Shown here: positions 27,386 to 35,263 of the stretch, in pieces | Layout of the letters: each line of letters starts with the position of its first letter | Numbering within the stretch: the first letter of the stretch is position 1 | Assembly: GCA_963784675.1 (NCBI GenBank) | Contig: CAWASE010000002.1 | Location: forward strand, 363,426-427,425 | DNA length: 64,000 nucleotides | Direction: 5' to 3' | From: SCTD01 sp963784675 | GTDB lineage: Bacteria; Actinomycetota; Actinomycetes; Mycobacteriales; SCTD01 | Program-made: the position numbers and the translations under genes | The notes under the pieces: model-generated | What the model was told of the DNA's origin: nothing | The model's input: only the letters and a program-made list of their open reading frames with translations | Database searches by the model: none

Positions 27386-28543
27386 CTACAGGTTCCCGCG
27401 CAACGCCTGCTCGCGCTCGATCGCCTCGAACAACGCCTTGAAGTTGTTCTTGCCGAAGCCGAGCGAGCCGTGCCGCTCGATGAGCTCGAAGAAGACCGTC
27501 GGGCGGTCCTGCACGGGCTTGGTGAAGATCTGCAGCAGATAGCCGTCCTCGTCCCGGTCGGCCAGGATGCCCAGCTCGCGCAGCTCGTCCAGGGCGACGC
27601 GGGTGGTGCCGACCCGCTCGGTGAGGCTGTCGTAGTAGGAGTCGGGCGTCTGCAGGAACTCGACCCCCGCAGCGCGCATCGCGCGGATGGTCGTGACGAT
27701 GTCCCCGGTGGCGAGCGCGATGTGCTGGACGCCAGGACCGTCGTAGAACTCCAGGTACTCGTCGATCTGGCTCTTGCGCTTGCCGGGGCTCGGTTCGTTG
27801 AGAGGGAACTTCACCCGGTTGTTGCCGCTGGCCACGACCTTGCTCATCAGCGCGGAGTACTCGGTGGCGATGTCGTCGCCGATGAACTCCTTCATGTTCT
27901 GGAAGCCCATCACGCGGTTGTAGAAGCCGACCCACTCGTCCATGCGACCGAGCTCGACGTTGCCCACGCAGTGGTCGACGGCCTGGAACAAGCGCTTGGG
28001 CCCACCCTCGGGGCGGGTCACCAGCGGGTCGCGCGCGACGAAGCCCGGCAGGAAGGGGCCGGTGTAGCGCGACCGGTCGACCAGCGTGTGCCGGGTCGAG
28101 CCGTAGGTGGCGAGCACCGCCGTGCGCACCTGACCGTGCTCGTCCGTGACGGTCGAGGCCTCGCGCAGGACCGTCGCGCCCTGGCTGCGGGCGAAGGCGA
28201 CCGCCGCGTCGACGTCGGGCACCTCTAGGGCGAGGTCGATCACGCCGTCGCCGTGGGTGCGTACGTGCTCGCCGACCTCGGTACCGGCGTGCGCCTCGCC
28301 GGTCAGCACGAAGCGCGCCTTGCCGGCCGTGAGCACGTACTCCACGAGGTCGCGCTCGCCGGTCTCCGGACCGCGGTAGGCGACCAGCGTCATGCCGAAG
28401 GCGGTCGAGTACCAGTGGGCGGACTGGCGGGCGTTGCCGACGTAGAAGCGCACATGGTCCATGCCGCGTACCGGGAACGGGTCGTGGCTGTCGTCGTAGG
28501 AGGTCGCGCCGACCAGGGTCTCGGTGTCCAGGAGGTCCGTCAT
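27386..28543 (-). CDS. hpd: 4-hydroxyphenylpyruvate dioxygenase
   Basis: The 385-residue Fe(II) enzyme converts 4-hydroxyphenylpyruvate to homogentisate. Two vicinal-oxygen-chelate halves are visible: MDHVRFYVGNARQSAHWYS (about residue 28) and AVDHCVGNVELGRMDEWVGFY, which contains the first iron His. The remaining ligands are in GPGVQHIALAT (His) and PTVFFELIERHG (Glu). The C-terminal FGKNNFKALFEAIEREQ is characteristic. I start at ATG 28543 (MTDLLDTETLVG); the upstream open frame lies in the regulator gene's promoter region. It leads the tyrosine-degradation operon. Confidence 0.95.
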   Translation of the reverse strand: MTDLLDTETLVGATSYDDSHDPFPVRGMDHVRFYVGNARQSAHWYSTAFGMTLVAYRGPETGERDLVEYVLTAGKARFVLTGEAHAGTEVGEHVRTHGDGVIDLALEVPDVDAAVAFARSQGATVLREASTVTDEHGQVRTAVLATYGSTRHTLVDRSRYTGPFLPGFVARDPLVTRPEGGPKRLFQAVDHCVGNVELGRMDEWVGFYNRVMGFQNMKEFIGDDIATEYSALMSKVVASGNNRVKFPLNEPSPGKRKSQIDEYLEFYDGPGVQHIALATGDIVTTIRAMRAAGVEFLQTPDSYYDSLTERVGTTRVALDELRELGILADRDEDGYLLQIFTKPVQDRPTVFFELIERHGSLGFGKNNFKALFEAIEREQALRGNL

Positions 28544-28592
28544 GCCGGTCAGTCCAGCGCGTCGGTACGCCGTGTGCAAGATCGCCGCTCCC

Positions 28593-28618
28593 TGCTCGTC
28601 ATTCTGTATGGTCGAGCA
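28593..28618. promoter_or_regulatory. Inverted repeat in the hpd/Lrp divergent promoter region
   Basis: TGCTCG at 28593-28598 and CGAGCA at 28613-28618 form a perfect 6-bp inverted repeat separated by 14 AT-richer bases (attctgtatg lies within). A -10-like TATGGT (28607-28612) for the regulator gene sits inside it. It lies 50 bases from the hpd start and 35 from the regulator start, so one protein bound here could control both directions. Lrp-type sites of 13-17 bp palindromes are common; binding by the adjacent regulator is inferred. Confidence 0.45.
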
Positions 28619-28652
28619 CGCCCTTCCGGGGTGCGGGAGGGCAGGGAACCGC

Positions 28653-29141
28653 ATGGAGCTGGACGATCTGGACGTCCGACTGCTGGCGCAGCTGCGCGCG
28701 GCTCCGCGCGTCGGCCTGGTCGAGACAGCCCGCCGGCTCGGCGTGGCCCGGGCCACCGCGCAGGCCCGGCTGCAGCGGCTGGAAGACGCCGGCGTCGTCA
28801 CCGGCTTCGGCCCGGACCTCGATCTCGCGGCCGCGGGCTATCCCGTGGCGGCGTTCGCGACGCTGGAGATCGCCCAGGGTGCGCTGGACGAGGTCACCGG
28901 CTGGCTCACCGCCATCCCTGCGGTGCTGGAGGCCAGGGCCACGACCGGCGGCTCGGACGTGTGGTGCCGGCTGGCCGCCGCCGACATGGACGCCCTGCAG
29001 CAGGCGCTGCTCGCCCTCTCGCGCTGCCCGGCGGTGGTCCGCTCCACGAGCGTGGTGTCGCTGTCGGTCGTGGTGCCGTACCGCACCCTGCCGCTGCTGC
29101 AGGCCGACGAGCGCCCGGTCCCGGCGCGCACGCGCCGCTAG
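28653..29141 (+). CDS. Lrp/AsnC-family transcriptional regulator
   Basis: The 162-residue product has an AsnC-type helix-turn-helix (LDDLDVRLLAQLRAAPRVGLVETARRLGVARATAQARLQRLEDAG; residues about 3-50, with key LD-x-x-D-x-x-LL). A ligand-binding RAM-like beta-alpha domain follows (AAFATLEIAQG, VLEARATTGGSDVWCRLAA). It starts at ATG 28653 after gggagggcaggg and is divergent from hpd. The position, next to tyrosine catabolism, suggests it senses an aromatic amino acid or keto acid and controls hpd-hmgA-fahA. Confidence 0.85.
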   Translation: MELDDLDVRLLAQLRAAPRVGLVETARRLGVARATAQARLQRLEDAGVVTGFGPDLDLAAAGYPVAAFATLEIAQGALDEVTGWLTAIPAVLEARATTGGSDVWCRLAAADMDALQQALLALSRCPAVVRSTSVVSLSVVVPYRTLPLLQADERPVPARTRR

Positions 29142-29173
29142 GGTCGCGTCGTCCCGACGAACAGGAGGCCCCT

Positions 29174-29605
29174 GTGCACGTGCTGGTGCTGAACGGACCC
29201 AACCTCGGCCGGCTGGGCACGCGGGAACCGCAGACCTACGGCACGACCACGCACGCCGAGCTCGCCGACCTGTGCCGCGCCACCGGCACCGAGCTCGGTC
29301 TGACGGTCGAGGTCCGCCAGACCGACGCCGAGCACGAGCTGCTGGGCTGGCTGCACGAGGCGGCAGACACCGGCGCCGCCGTGGTGCTCAACCCCGGTGG
29401 TTGGACACACACCTCGGTGGCGTTGCGCGACGCCTGCGCGATGGTGACCGGCCCGCTGCTGGAGGTGCATCTGAGCAACGTGCACGCCCGCGAGGAGTTC
29501 AGGCGGCACTCCTACGTCTCGCCGGTGGCGACCGGCGTCCTCGCGGGGCTGGGCGTCCAGGGTTACCTGCTGGCGCTGCGCTGGCTCGCTGCCCTCGAGC
29601 GCTGA
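29174..29605 (+). CDS. aroQ: Type II 3-dehydroquinate dehydratase
   Basis: This 143-residue shikimate-pathway enzyme starts at GTG 29174 behind a perfect aggagg. The opening MHVLVLNGPNLGRLGTREPQTYG has the catalytic Tyr and Arg. The later blocks LNPGGWTHTSVALRDA and LEVHLSNVHAREEFRRHSYVSP contain the conserved Asn, His and the second Arg. The family forms dodecamers. It is an isolated copy, since no other aro gene is nearby; it could serve quinate use as well as aromatic biosynthesis. It follows the Lrp regulator by 32 bases and might be cotranscribed with it. Confidence 0.93.
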   Translation: MHVLVLNGPNLGRLGTREPQTYGTTTHAELADLCRATGTELGLTVEVRQTDAEHELLGWLHEAADTGAAVVLNPGGWTHTSVALRDACAMVTGPLLEVHLSNVHAREEFRRHSYVSPVATGVLAGLGVQGYLLALRWLAALER

Positions 29606-29663
29606 CGCAGCAGCAGGGACCCCTCGTGGTTTCATGCCACGACCGTCGACCCTCGGAGTGTCC

Positions 29664-30068
29664 GTGACCGCCGCCGTCCCCGTCATCAGCGCGCTCGCTC
29701 TCGAGCCCGAACCGCACCTCGTCGCGCAGGAGTGCACGGCGTGCGGCGCCCGGTTCTTCGGCCGGCGTGCGGCCTGCGCCAGCTGCTTCGGCGAGTCCTT
29801 CCGGCCGGCCGAGGTGTCGACCGAGGGTGAGGTGGTGGCCTTCACCATCGTCGCGTTCGCCATGCCGGGGGTGGAGACGCCCTACTGCGCCGCCACCGTC
29901 GACTGCGGCGGTACGAAGGTGCAGGCGAACATCGTCGGCGTCCAGCCGACGCCCGAGAACGTGCACCTGGGTCAGCGGGTCCGCCTGACGACCTTCTCCC
30001 TGGGCCAGGACGCCCAGGGCACCGAGGCCGTCGGCTTCGGCTTCACCCCGATCGCCCAGGAGGGCTGA
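29664..30068 (+). CDS. DUF35 (zinc-ribbon plus OB-fold) acyl-CoA-associated protein
   Basis: I choose GTG 29664 with cggag ahead; an ATG at 29634 would add ten residues. The 134-residue protein has a four-cysteine zinc ribbon (ECTACGARFFGRRAACASC) followed by an OB-fold domain (EVVAFTIVAFAMPGVETPYCAATVD). DUF35 proteins form complexes with thiolase-like enzymes and help steroid or CoA-thioester chemistry. Here the thiolase gene starts 3 bases after its stop, the usual arrangement. The specific pathway is unknown. Confidence 0.85.
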   Translation: MTAAVPVISALALEPEPHLVAQECTACGARFFGRRAACASCFGESFRPAEVSTEGEVVAFTIVAFAMPGVETPYCAATVDCGGTKVQANIVGVQPTPENVHLGQRVRLTTFSLGQDAQGTEAVGFGFTPIAQEG

Positions 30069-30071
30069 CGC

Positions 30072-31274
30072 ATGGCCGGTGGCGACGTCTGGATCCTCGG
30101 GATCACGATGACCAAGTTCGGCAAGCGGCCGGACAAGGAGACCGACGAGCTGGCCGCGGAGGCTGCGCTGGGCGCGCTCAAGGACGGCGGCGTGACCATG
30201 GGCGACATGCAGGTGCTCGCGGCGGGCAACCTCATGGGCGCTGCCGCCGGGATCGGCCAGCAGCTGCAGAAGCAGATCGGCCAGACCGGCATCCCGGTCT
30301 TCAACGTCGCCAACGCCTGCGCGACCGGGGCCACCGCCCTGCGGACCGTGATGATGGCGATCAAGGCGGGCGAGGCCGACATGGGGCTCGCGGTGGGCGT
30401 CGAGAAGCTCTCCGGGGCCGGGCTTCTCGGCGGCGGTGCGTCGCGCTACAACAAGGAGACCTGGACGCCTGCGGGCACCAACGGCGCCATCATGGACCTG
30501 GACGGCAGGGTCGGCACGGCGGGCATGCCGGGCACCTTCGCCCAGGTGGGCATGGAGTACGGGCACACCTACGGCGGCACGTCTTTCGAGCTCTTCGCGC
30601 GGATCAGCGAGAAGAACCACGCCCACTCGACGCTCAACCCGCTGGCGGCCTACTCGAAGGCGATGTCGCTCGAGATGATCATGAACGACATCATGATCGC
30701 CTACCCGAACACCCGGCCGATGTGCTCGGCGAACTGCGACGGAGCCGCCGCTGCCGTGCTCGTCAGCGACGCCAGGCTGCAGAGGATGGACCCCGACCAG
30801 CGCCGCCGGGCGGTCAAGGTCAGCGCGTCCGTGCTCACCAGCGACCCCTACGAGGAGGGCTGCCAGGTGCTGCCGAACGTCAACACGCTGACGCGGCGGG
30901 CAGCGCAGGAGGCCTACGAGCAGGCAGGCGTGACGCCCACCGATCTGGACCTGGTCGAGCTCCACGACTGCTTCGCCACCGCCGAGCTCGTCCACTACGA
31001 CAACCTGATGCTCTGCCCCGAGGGCGGCGCGGTCGACTTCTTCGAGTCGGGCAAGCCCTTCCGCGACGGCGCGCTACCGGTGAACGTCTCCGGGGGCCTG
31101 CAGAGCAAGGGCCATCCCATCGCCGCGACGGGGATCGCGAACGTGTGGGAGATCTGCCACCACCTGCGCGGCGAGGCGGGCGACCGTCAGATCGAGGGCG
31201 CGAAGATCGGACTGGCGCACGTCATCGGTCTGGGCTCGGCGTGCGGCGTGCACATCCTGGAGAAGGCTGCCTGA
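30072..31274 (+). CDS. Thiolase-fold / lipid-transfer-type acetyl-CoA acetyltransferase-like protein
   Basis: The 400-residue enzyme belongs to the SCP2-thiolase-like branch. The nucleophile region is FNVANACATGATALR (Cys, about residue 85), and further blocks are LVELHDCFATAELV, GLQSKGHPIAATG (catalytic His) and a second Cys in GLGSACGVHIL. Members cleave or condense beta-ketoacyl-CoA, in steroid or long-chain catabolism. Together with the preceding DUF35 protein it probably forms a hetero-oligomer. No other catabolic genes follow, so the substrate cannot be named. Confidence 0.85.
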   Translation: MAGGDVWILGITMTKFGKRPDKETDELAAEAALGALKDGGVTMGDMQVLAAGNLMGAAAGIGQQLQKQIGQTGIPVFNVANACATGATALRTVMMAIKAGEADMGLAVGVEKLSGAGLLGGGASRYNKETWTPAGTNGAIMDLDGRVGTAGMPGTFAQVGMEYGHTYGGTSFELFARISEKNHAHSTLNPLAAYSKAMSLEMIMNDIMIAYPNTRPMCSANCDGAAAAVLVSDARLQRMDPDQRRRAVKVSASVLTSDPYEEGCQVLPNVNTLTRRAAQEAYEQAGVTPTDLDLVELHDCFATAELVHYDNLMLCPEGGAVDFFESGKPFRDGALPVNVSGGLQSKGHPIAATGIANVWEICHHLRGEAGDRQIEGAKIGLAHVIGLGSACGVHILEKAA

Positions 31275-31340
31275 CTGCTGGCCGGCTCCGCCGCAACGCG
31301 ACCCCTGCGTCGCGCTGCCGTCCCGCCGTCGTGCTGACCG

Positions 31341-31514
31341 TCAGCCGACGTCGGTGAGCAGGGCCCGCACCTGGGCGACGAGCTCGGGCGGCACGCTGGC
31401 CAGGCCGTGCGCGGTCGCTGCGTGGCCGGACACGGCGGCGAGGATCTCGTTCTCGGTGCCGCGGAAGGAGGCGTCACAGCCGGGGATCAGGTCACCGCAA
31501 CGGAACTGCTTCAT
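31341..31514 (-). CDS. DUF1059 small protein
   Basis: A 57-codon gene reads MKQFRCGDLIPGCDASFRG, then a helix region EILAAVSGHAATAHGLASVP and an ending LLTDVG. This is the DUF1059 pattern: two cysteines in C-G-D-L-x-P-G-C, possibly metal-binding, and a G-H-A-A-x-A-H-G block. Function is unknown. It is 30 bases downstream of the EAL gene in the same direction, and its short length means standard gene finders could miss it. The start is ATG 31514 with a weak gaagag ahead. Confidence 0.7.
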   Translation of the reverse strand: MKQFRCGDLIPGCDASFRGTENEILAAVSGHAATAHGLASVPPELVAQVRALLTDVG

Positions 31515-31544
31515 GGCTGGGCTCGTCTCTTCGGGGGATGCGGT

Positions 31545-32774
31545 TCAGCTCTGGTCATCGGCAGGCCCGCGCCGGTCCTGAGCCCGGGCGAGGAACTGCA
31601 CCAGCCGCTCGATGCGCACGATCCCGAGGTGCCGGCCGGTGTCGTCGGTACAGACGAGCGGCGAGAAGCGGTGGACCTGATCGCGGGCCATCGCCCGGTG
31701 GGCGGCGTCGGCCGGCGAGGTCGACAGCGCCGTCCGCACGGTGATGTCCTCGGTGCGGCCGTCCCGCAGCACCAGCCGCTGCGGCACCTCGTTCTCGTCG
31801 ATCACGACGACGAGGGAGAGGTCGTCCCGGACCACGGCAACGCGGGCCTGCGAGACGCCCGTCGCCGTCGCCGCGACCTCGAGCAGGTCGGACAGGCCCG
31901 GGTGGTCGACCTGCACGTGCCGGAGCAGCCGCAGTTGCAGGGCCAGGTCGCAGTCGAGCTCGGACCAGCCGGGGGCGGGTCGCCCGAACAGGTAGCCCTG
32001 GGCGAGCGGCAGGCCGAGGCGGCAGATGGCGTGCATCTCGGCCAGCCGTTCCACGCCCTCGGCGAGCAGCCAGCCGTCCATCCGTCCGACGAAGGTGCCG
32101 AGCGTCTGCGCCAGGGCGAGCTTCACCTCGTCCTCGTCGATGTGGTCGACCAGGCTGCGGTCGAGCTTCACCAGCTGCGGCCGCAGCGCTGCCAGCTGTT
32201 GCAGCCCGGAGTAGCCGGAGCCGGCATCGTCCAGGGCGATCGTCGCTCCGCGCTCGCGCAGCCGGTCCAGGTCGCGCACGAAGCGGTCCTCGGGATCGGC
32301 CCGCGTGTGCTCGGTCAGCTCGACGACCAGGCGGGTCAGGTCGGCTCCGGAGAACAGGGCGCGCTGCAGGGCTGGGGCGTCGAGCAGGTGCGGGCTGACG
32401 TTGACGGTCAGGAAGCGGTTGACCGGCAGGGTGTCGCGCAGCTCCAGCGCCTTGCCGACGACGCGGGCCTCGAGCTCGGCGGCGACCCCGCGGGCGTCCG
32501 CCTCGGCGAACCAGAGGTCCGGAGCGAGGACCCGGCCGGCGACCGGGGGGAACCGCGACAGCGCCTCGTAGCCGGCGACGACCCCCTCCGCGAGACTGAT
32601 GATCGGCTGCGCGACCAGGGCGGGCAGGTCGGGGTCGGCCTGAGCCGCCGCGACGGCACGGTCCCAGTCGAGCGTCGTGGGCCGCTGCTGGTCAGCGTCG
32701 CTGCGCGGGCGCAGCCGGCTGACCGCAGCCGCGGTCTTCGCCGACGTAGCGGGGTCGGCAGGGATGGGCAGCAT
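31545..32774 (-). CDS. EAL-domain cyclic-di-GMP phosphodiesterase with C-terminal CBS-like region
   Basis: The 409-residue protein has an EAL domain (about residues 50-285) with the catalytic set present: GYEAL, TVNVSP, VELTEHT, LDDAGSGYSGL, KLDRSLVD, LAEGVE and a late QGYLFGRP. It should hydrolyse c-di-GMP. No GGDEF domain is attached. Residues about 300-400 look like a CBS-type sensory pair (VVVIDENEVPQRLVLRDG, then SPLVCTDDTGRHLGIVRIERLV), which could bind a nucleotide and gate the EAL activity. It probably shares a transcript with DUF1059. No neighbouring diguanylate cyclase is seen. Confidence 0.85.
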   Translation of the reverse strand: MLPIPADPATSAKTAAAVSRLRPRSDADQQRPTTLDWDRAVAAAQADPDLPALVAQPIISLAEGVVAGYEALSRFPPVAGRVLAPDLWFAEADARGVAAELEARVVGKALELRDTLPVNRFLTVNVSPHLLDAPALQRALFSGADLTRLVVELTEHTRADPEDRFVRDLDRLRERGATIALDDAGSGYSGLQQLAALRPQLVKLDRSLVDHIDEDEVKLALAQTLGTFVGRMDGWLLAEGVERLAEMHAICRLGLPLAQGYLFGRPAPGWSELDCDLALQLRLLRHVQVDHPGLSDLLEVAATATGVSQARVAVVRDDLSLVVVIDENEVPQRLVLRDGRTEDITVRTALSTSPADAAHRAMARDQVHRFSPLVCTDDTGRHLGIVRIERLVQFLARAQDRRGPADDQS

Positions 32775-32911
32775 CGCCGTCCTCCTCCCGCCGCACCTGC
32801 TGGATCGGCAGCGTGCCCGCCGGCCTGAAGGGCCCAGACGTGTGACGCGACCAGCCTGTCACCTGACGCCGCTGCAGGCGCCGGCCCGACCTCGGACGTC
32901 GCGGCTGCTGG

Positions 32912-34126
32912 TCAGCCGGGCAGCAGCCGAACGAAGCTGCGGTCGAGCTCGTCGACGCGGTTGACGCCGAGCAGCTGCAGGGTGCGGGTGAAGTCTGCAC
33001 GGAGCAGCGCGAGCAGGTGGTCGACGCCGGCTTCGCCGTCGGCCATGAGGGCGTACAGGTAGGGGCGGGCGACGAACGCGGCCCGCGCCCCCAGGGCGAC
33101 GGCGGCCGCGATGTCGGCGCCGCACCGGATCCCGCCGTCGAGGTAGACCTCCGTCGCGTCACCGACCGCGTCGACGACGTCGGGCAGCAGCCGCAGCGGT
33201 GTCGCTGCCCGGTCGAGCTGGCGACCGCCGTGGTTGGACACGGCCAGCGCGTCGATGCCCACCGCGACCAGGTCCTTCGCGTCGTCGACCCGCTGGATGC
33301 CCTTGACGACGATCGGTCCGTCCCAGCGCGATCGCAACCAGTCGATGTCCTGCAGGGTGGCGCTCGGGTCGAAGACCGTGTTGATCACCTGCTCCAGCGT
33401 GTCCGCCGCGTCGAGGCTGGCGAACGCCAGCGGCTCGGTCGTCACGGCGTCGAACGCCCAGCGCGGGTGCCGGGCGATGTCCAGCAGCGTCCGCGGGCTC
33501 AGCCGTGGCGGGATGGTGAGGCCGTTGTAGACGTCGCGCAGCCGCGCACCGGCGACGGGCACGTCCACGGTCAGCACGAGCGTGCCGAACCCGGCGGCCT
33601 GTGCACGGTCCAGCAGGTCCTGGCTGCGTGCGCGGTCGCGCCACAGGTAGAGCTGGAACCAGCGGGTCGTGGCGGGCGCCTGCTCGGCCAACGTCTCCAG
33701 CGACGTCGTGCCCATCGTGGACAGGGTGTAGGGGATGCCCGCGCGGCCCGCCGGACGCGCGACAGCCGGCTCGCCCTCGACGCGCATCATGCGGGTGAAG
33801 CCGGTCGGACCGAGGATGGCCGGGAACGCCAGCTCCTGCCCCAGCACCGTGGTCGAGGTGTCGACCGTGGCCACGTCGCGCAGGATCCTCGGCAGGAACT
33901 CGACGGCATCGAAGGCCGCGAGCGCGCGGCGGGCGGCGGTCTCGCGCTCGGCCGATCCCTGCACGTACTCGAAGACCGCCTTGGGCGTCCGACGAGCCGC
34001 CCGGGCCTGGAAGTCCGCGGTCGTGCGGACCCGCGTCAGCGGGCCGCCGGGATCCCTGCGGAAGGCGGGAGCGACGAACTGCGACAGCTCGGACCACCGG
34101 GGCACCCGGCGCGCGACTCGTGTCAT
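32912..34126 (-). CDS. FMN-dependent alpha-hydroxy-acid oxidase/dehydrogenase (LldD-like)
   Basis: This 404-residue TIM-barrel flavoenzyme oxidises 2-hydroxy acids such as L-lactate. Catalytic landmarks are FEYVQGSAERE (the Tyr region), AILGPTGFTRMM, WFQLYLWRDR (Tyr), the Lys in PIVVKGIQRVDDAK, and SNHGGRQLDRA (the proton-abstracting His). Later come YLDGGIRCGADIAAAVALGA and LGVNRVDELD. It resembles the actinobacterial lldD2 and mftD types. The mycofactocin cluster is absent here, so lactate dehydrogenase is the more neutral reading. It is an independent gene with a 227-base upstream gap. Confidence 0.88.
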   Translation of the reverse strand: MTRVARRVPRWSELSQFVAPAFRRDPGGPLTRVRTTADFQARAARRTPKAVFEYVQGSAERETAARRALAAFDAVEFLPRILRDVATVDTSTTVLGQELAFPAILGPTGFTRMMRVEGEPAVARPAGRAGIPYTLSTMGTTSLETLAEQAPATTRWFQLYLWRDRARSQDLLDRAQAAGFGTLVLTVDVPVAGARLRDVYNGLTIPPRLSPRTLLDIARHPRWAFDAVTTEPLAFASLDAADTLEQVINTVFDPSATLQDIDWLRSRWDGPIVVKGIQRVDDAKDLVAVGIDALAVSNHGGRQLDRAATPLRLLPDVVDAVGDATEVYLDGGIRCGADIAAAVALGARAAFVARPYLYALMADGEAGVDHLLALLRADFTRTLQLLGVNRVDELDRSFVRLLPG

Positions 34127-34353
34127 GCGACCCAGCGTCCCAGCCGGCTCGCCCGACGTCGTCGGAGGGAAGGCTTACGCAGCATCGGTGGGCGTCGTCC
34201 GGCAGGACAACGAGACCGGACCGCGACCAGGACCGGTCACCGACCGTCCATCCCGGCGGTGGGTGCCTGGACCCGGCCGGGTGCCGATGGCGGCGACGAC
34301 CGGGGGCCTCGCCGACGCGGGCGAGGCGTGGGGCAGCTCGCCGCAGGGTCGGG

Positions 34354-34971
34354 CTAGCTCACGATCTTGAGCGCCGTGGTCGTGTACTGCTCGAGGATCT
34401 GCTCCCGGGTGCGGGCGGAGTCGGGCGTCCACCACTCGGGCAGCCGGATGCCCATCGCCCCGATCGCCTTCGCGTCCAGGAAGGGGTCGCGGGAGGCGAA
34501 GACCTCCAGCCGTACGCCGCGCTCGATCACGTCGACGAAGATCTGCTCGGCCTGCCGACGGATCGCGATGACGGTCTCGATCTGCTCCCCGTCCAGGGCG
34601 CCCATCTCGCGGTTGGTGAGCCGGGCCATGGACGGGTAGTCCAGGTGGACCTGGACGTGAGCCTGCACCACGGCGCGGAGCTGGTCCCGGGCGTCGGACC
34701 CGGCGTCCATGAGGGCGTCGCGCAGGGACACGAAGTGGGTCCGGTGGCCCACGATCGCCAGGTCGTAGAGCAGGTCCTGCTTGCTGCTGACGTGGAAGTA
34801 GATCGCGCTGGGCTGCTGACCGAGCGCGTGCGCGATGTCGCGGATGGAGACGGCGTGATAGCCGCTCCGGCCGAACAGCTCCAGGGCCGTCTCGTACAGC
34901 CGCCGTTTCGTGGGCGACAGGTCCAGACCGGGAGGGAGCAAGCCGACCCGTTCCAGGGGCTCTGCGGTCAC
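34354..34971 (-). CDS. TetR/AcrR-family transcriptional regulator
   Basis: I choose GTG 34971, with gggagga 3 bases ahead, over the GTG at 34989 that the ribosome site would fall inside. The 205-residue protein has the TetR helix-turn-helix (KRRLYETALELFGRSGYHAVS, IRDIAHALGQQPSAIYFHV; DNA-reading helix QQPSAIYFHVSSKQDLL). A C-terminal ligand-binding helical domain follows (WW-x-P at about residue 184). It is divergent from the ABC transporter operon. Two copies of a GAACGATCG-type sequence lie in the gap. I infer it represses that operon and itself. Confidence 0.85.
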   Translation of the reverse strand: MTAEPLERVGLLPPGLDLSPTKRRLYETALELFGRSGYHAVSIRDIAHALGQQPSAIYFHVSSKQDLLYDLAIVGHRTHFVSLRDALMDAGSDARDQLRAVVQAHVQVHLDYPSMARLTNREMGALDGEQIETVIAIRRQAEQIFVDVIERGVRLEVFASRDPFLDAKAIGAMGIRLPEWWTPDSARTREQILEQYTTTALKIVS

Positions 34972-35012
34972 GCGTCCTCCCGGTGGCACGTTGGCCGATC
35001 GTGCTACCTGCC

Positions 35013-35030
35013 GAACGATCGTTCTGTCAA
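35013..35030 (-). promoter_or_regulatory. Operator/promoter of the TetR gene: perfect palindrome GAACGATCGTTC beside a -35
   Basis: GAACGATCGTTC at 35013-35024 is a perfect 12-bp palindrome. Directly beside it on the minus strand, TTGACA (35030 to 35025) is a consensus -35, so the palindrome fills the spacer between -35 and a -10-like TAGCAC (18 bases on). Blocking this promoter by a bound dimer would give autorepression of the TetR gene 42 bases downstream. Binding by this TetR is inferred from position and symmetry. Confidence 0.55.
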
Positions 35031-35097
35031 TGTACCGCGTCCGAGCGTGAAGTCACCCCTCGGCTGGAGAAAATGTGGTCAGAGCGGGACATCCGGC

Positions 35098-35154
35098 TTG
35101 ACAGGAGTGTGACCTACCGCGCATCCTCCAGGCCGACAGACAGAACGATCGATC
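35098..35154 (+). promoter_or_regulatory. Candidate promoter and second operator of the ABC/MoxR operon
   Basis: TTGACA (35098-35103) is a consensus -35 facing the operon; a -10 of poor match (catcct, 35122-35127) follows at 18-base spacing. Downstream lies GAACGATCGATC (35143-35154), preceded by ACA, matching the reverse of the first operator (ACAGAACGATCG-TC in both). A repressor on this copy would block transcript start or early elongation. The operon's first gene starts at 35264, leaving an untranslated leader of roughly 130 bases. Confidence 0.45.
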
Positions 35155-35263
35155 AGTGCCCGTCGCGCCCAGGCGGTCACAAGATCGCCCCTGAGGCTGG
35201 GTCTCCGGGGGAACGCGGCAGCACCGGGTCCTCGACCACGGTGCACGGACACAGGTGGTGAGC

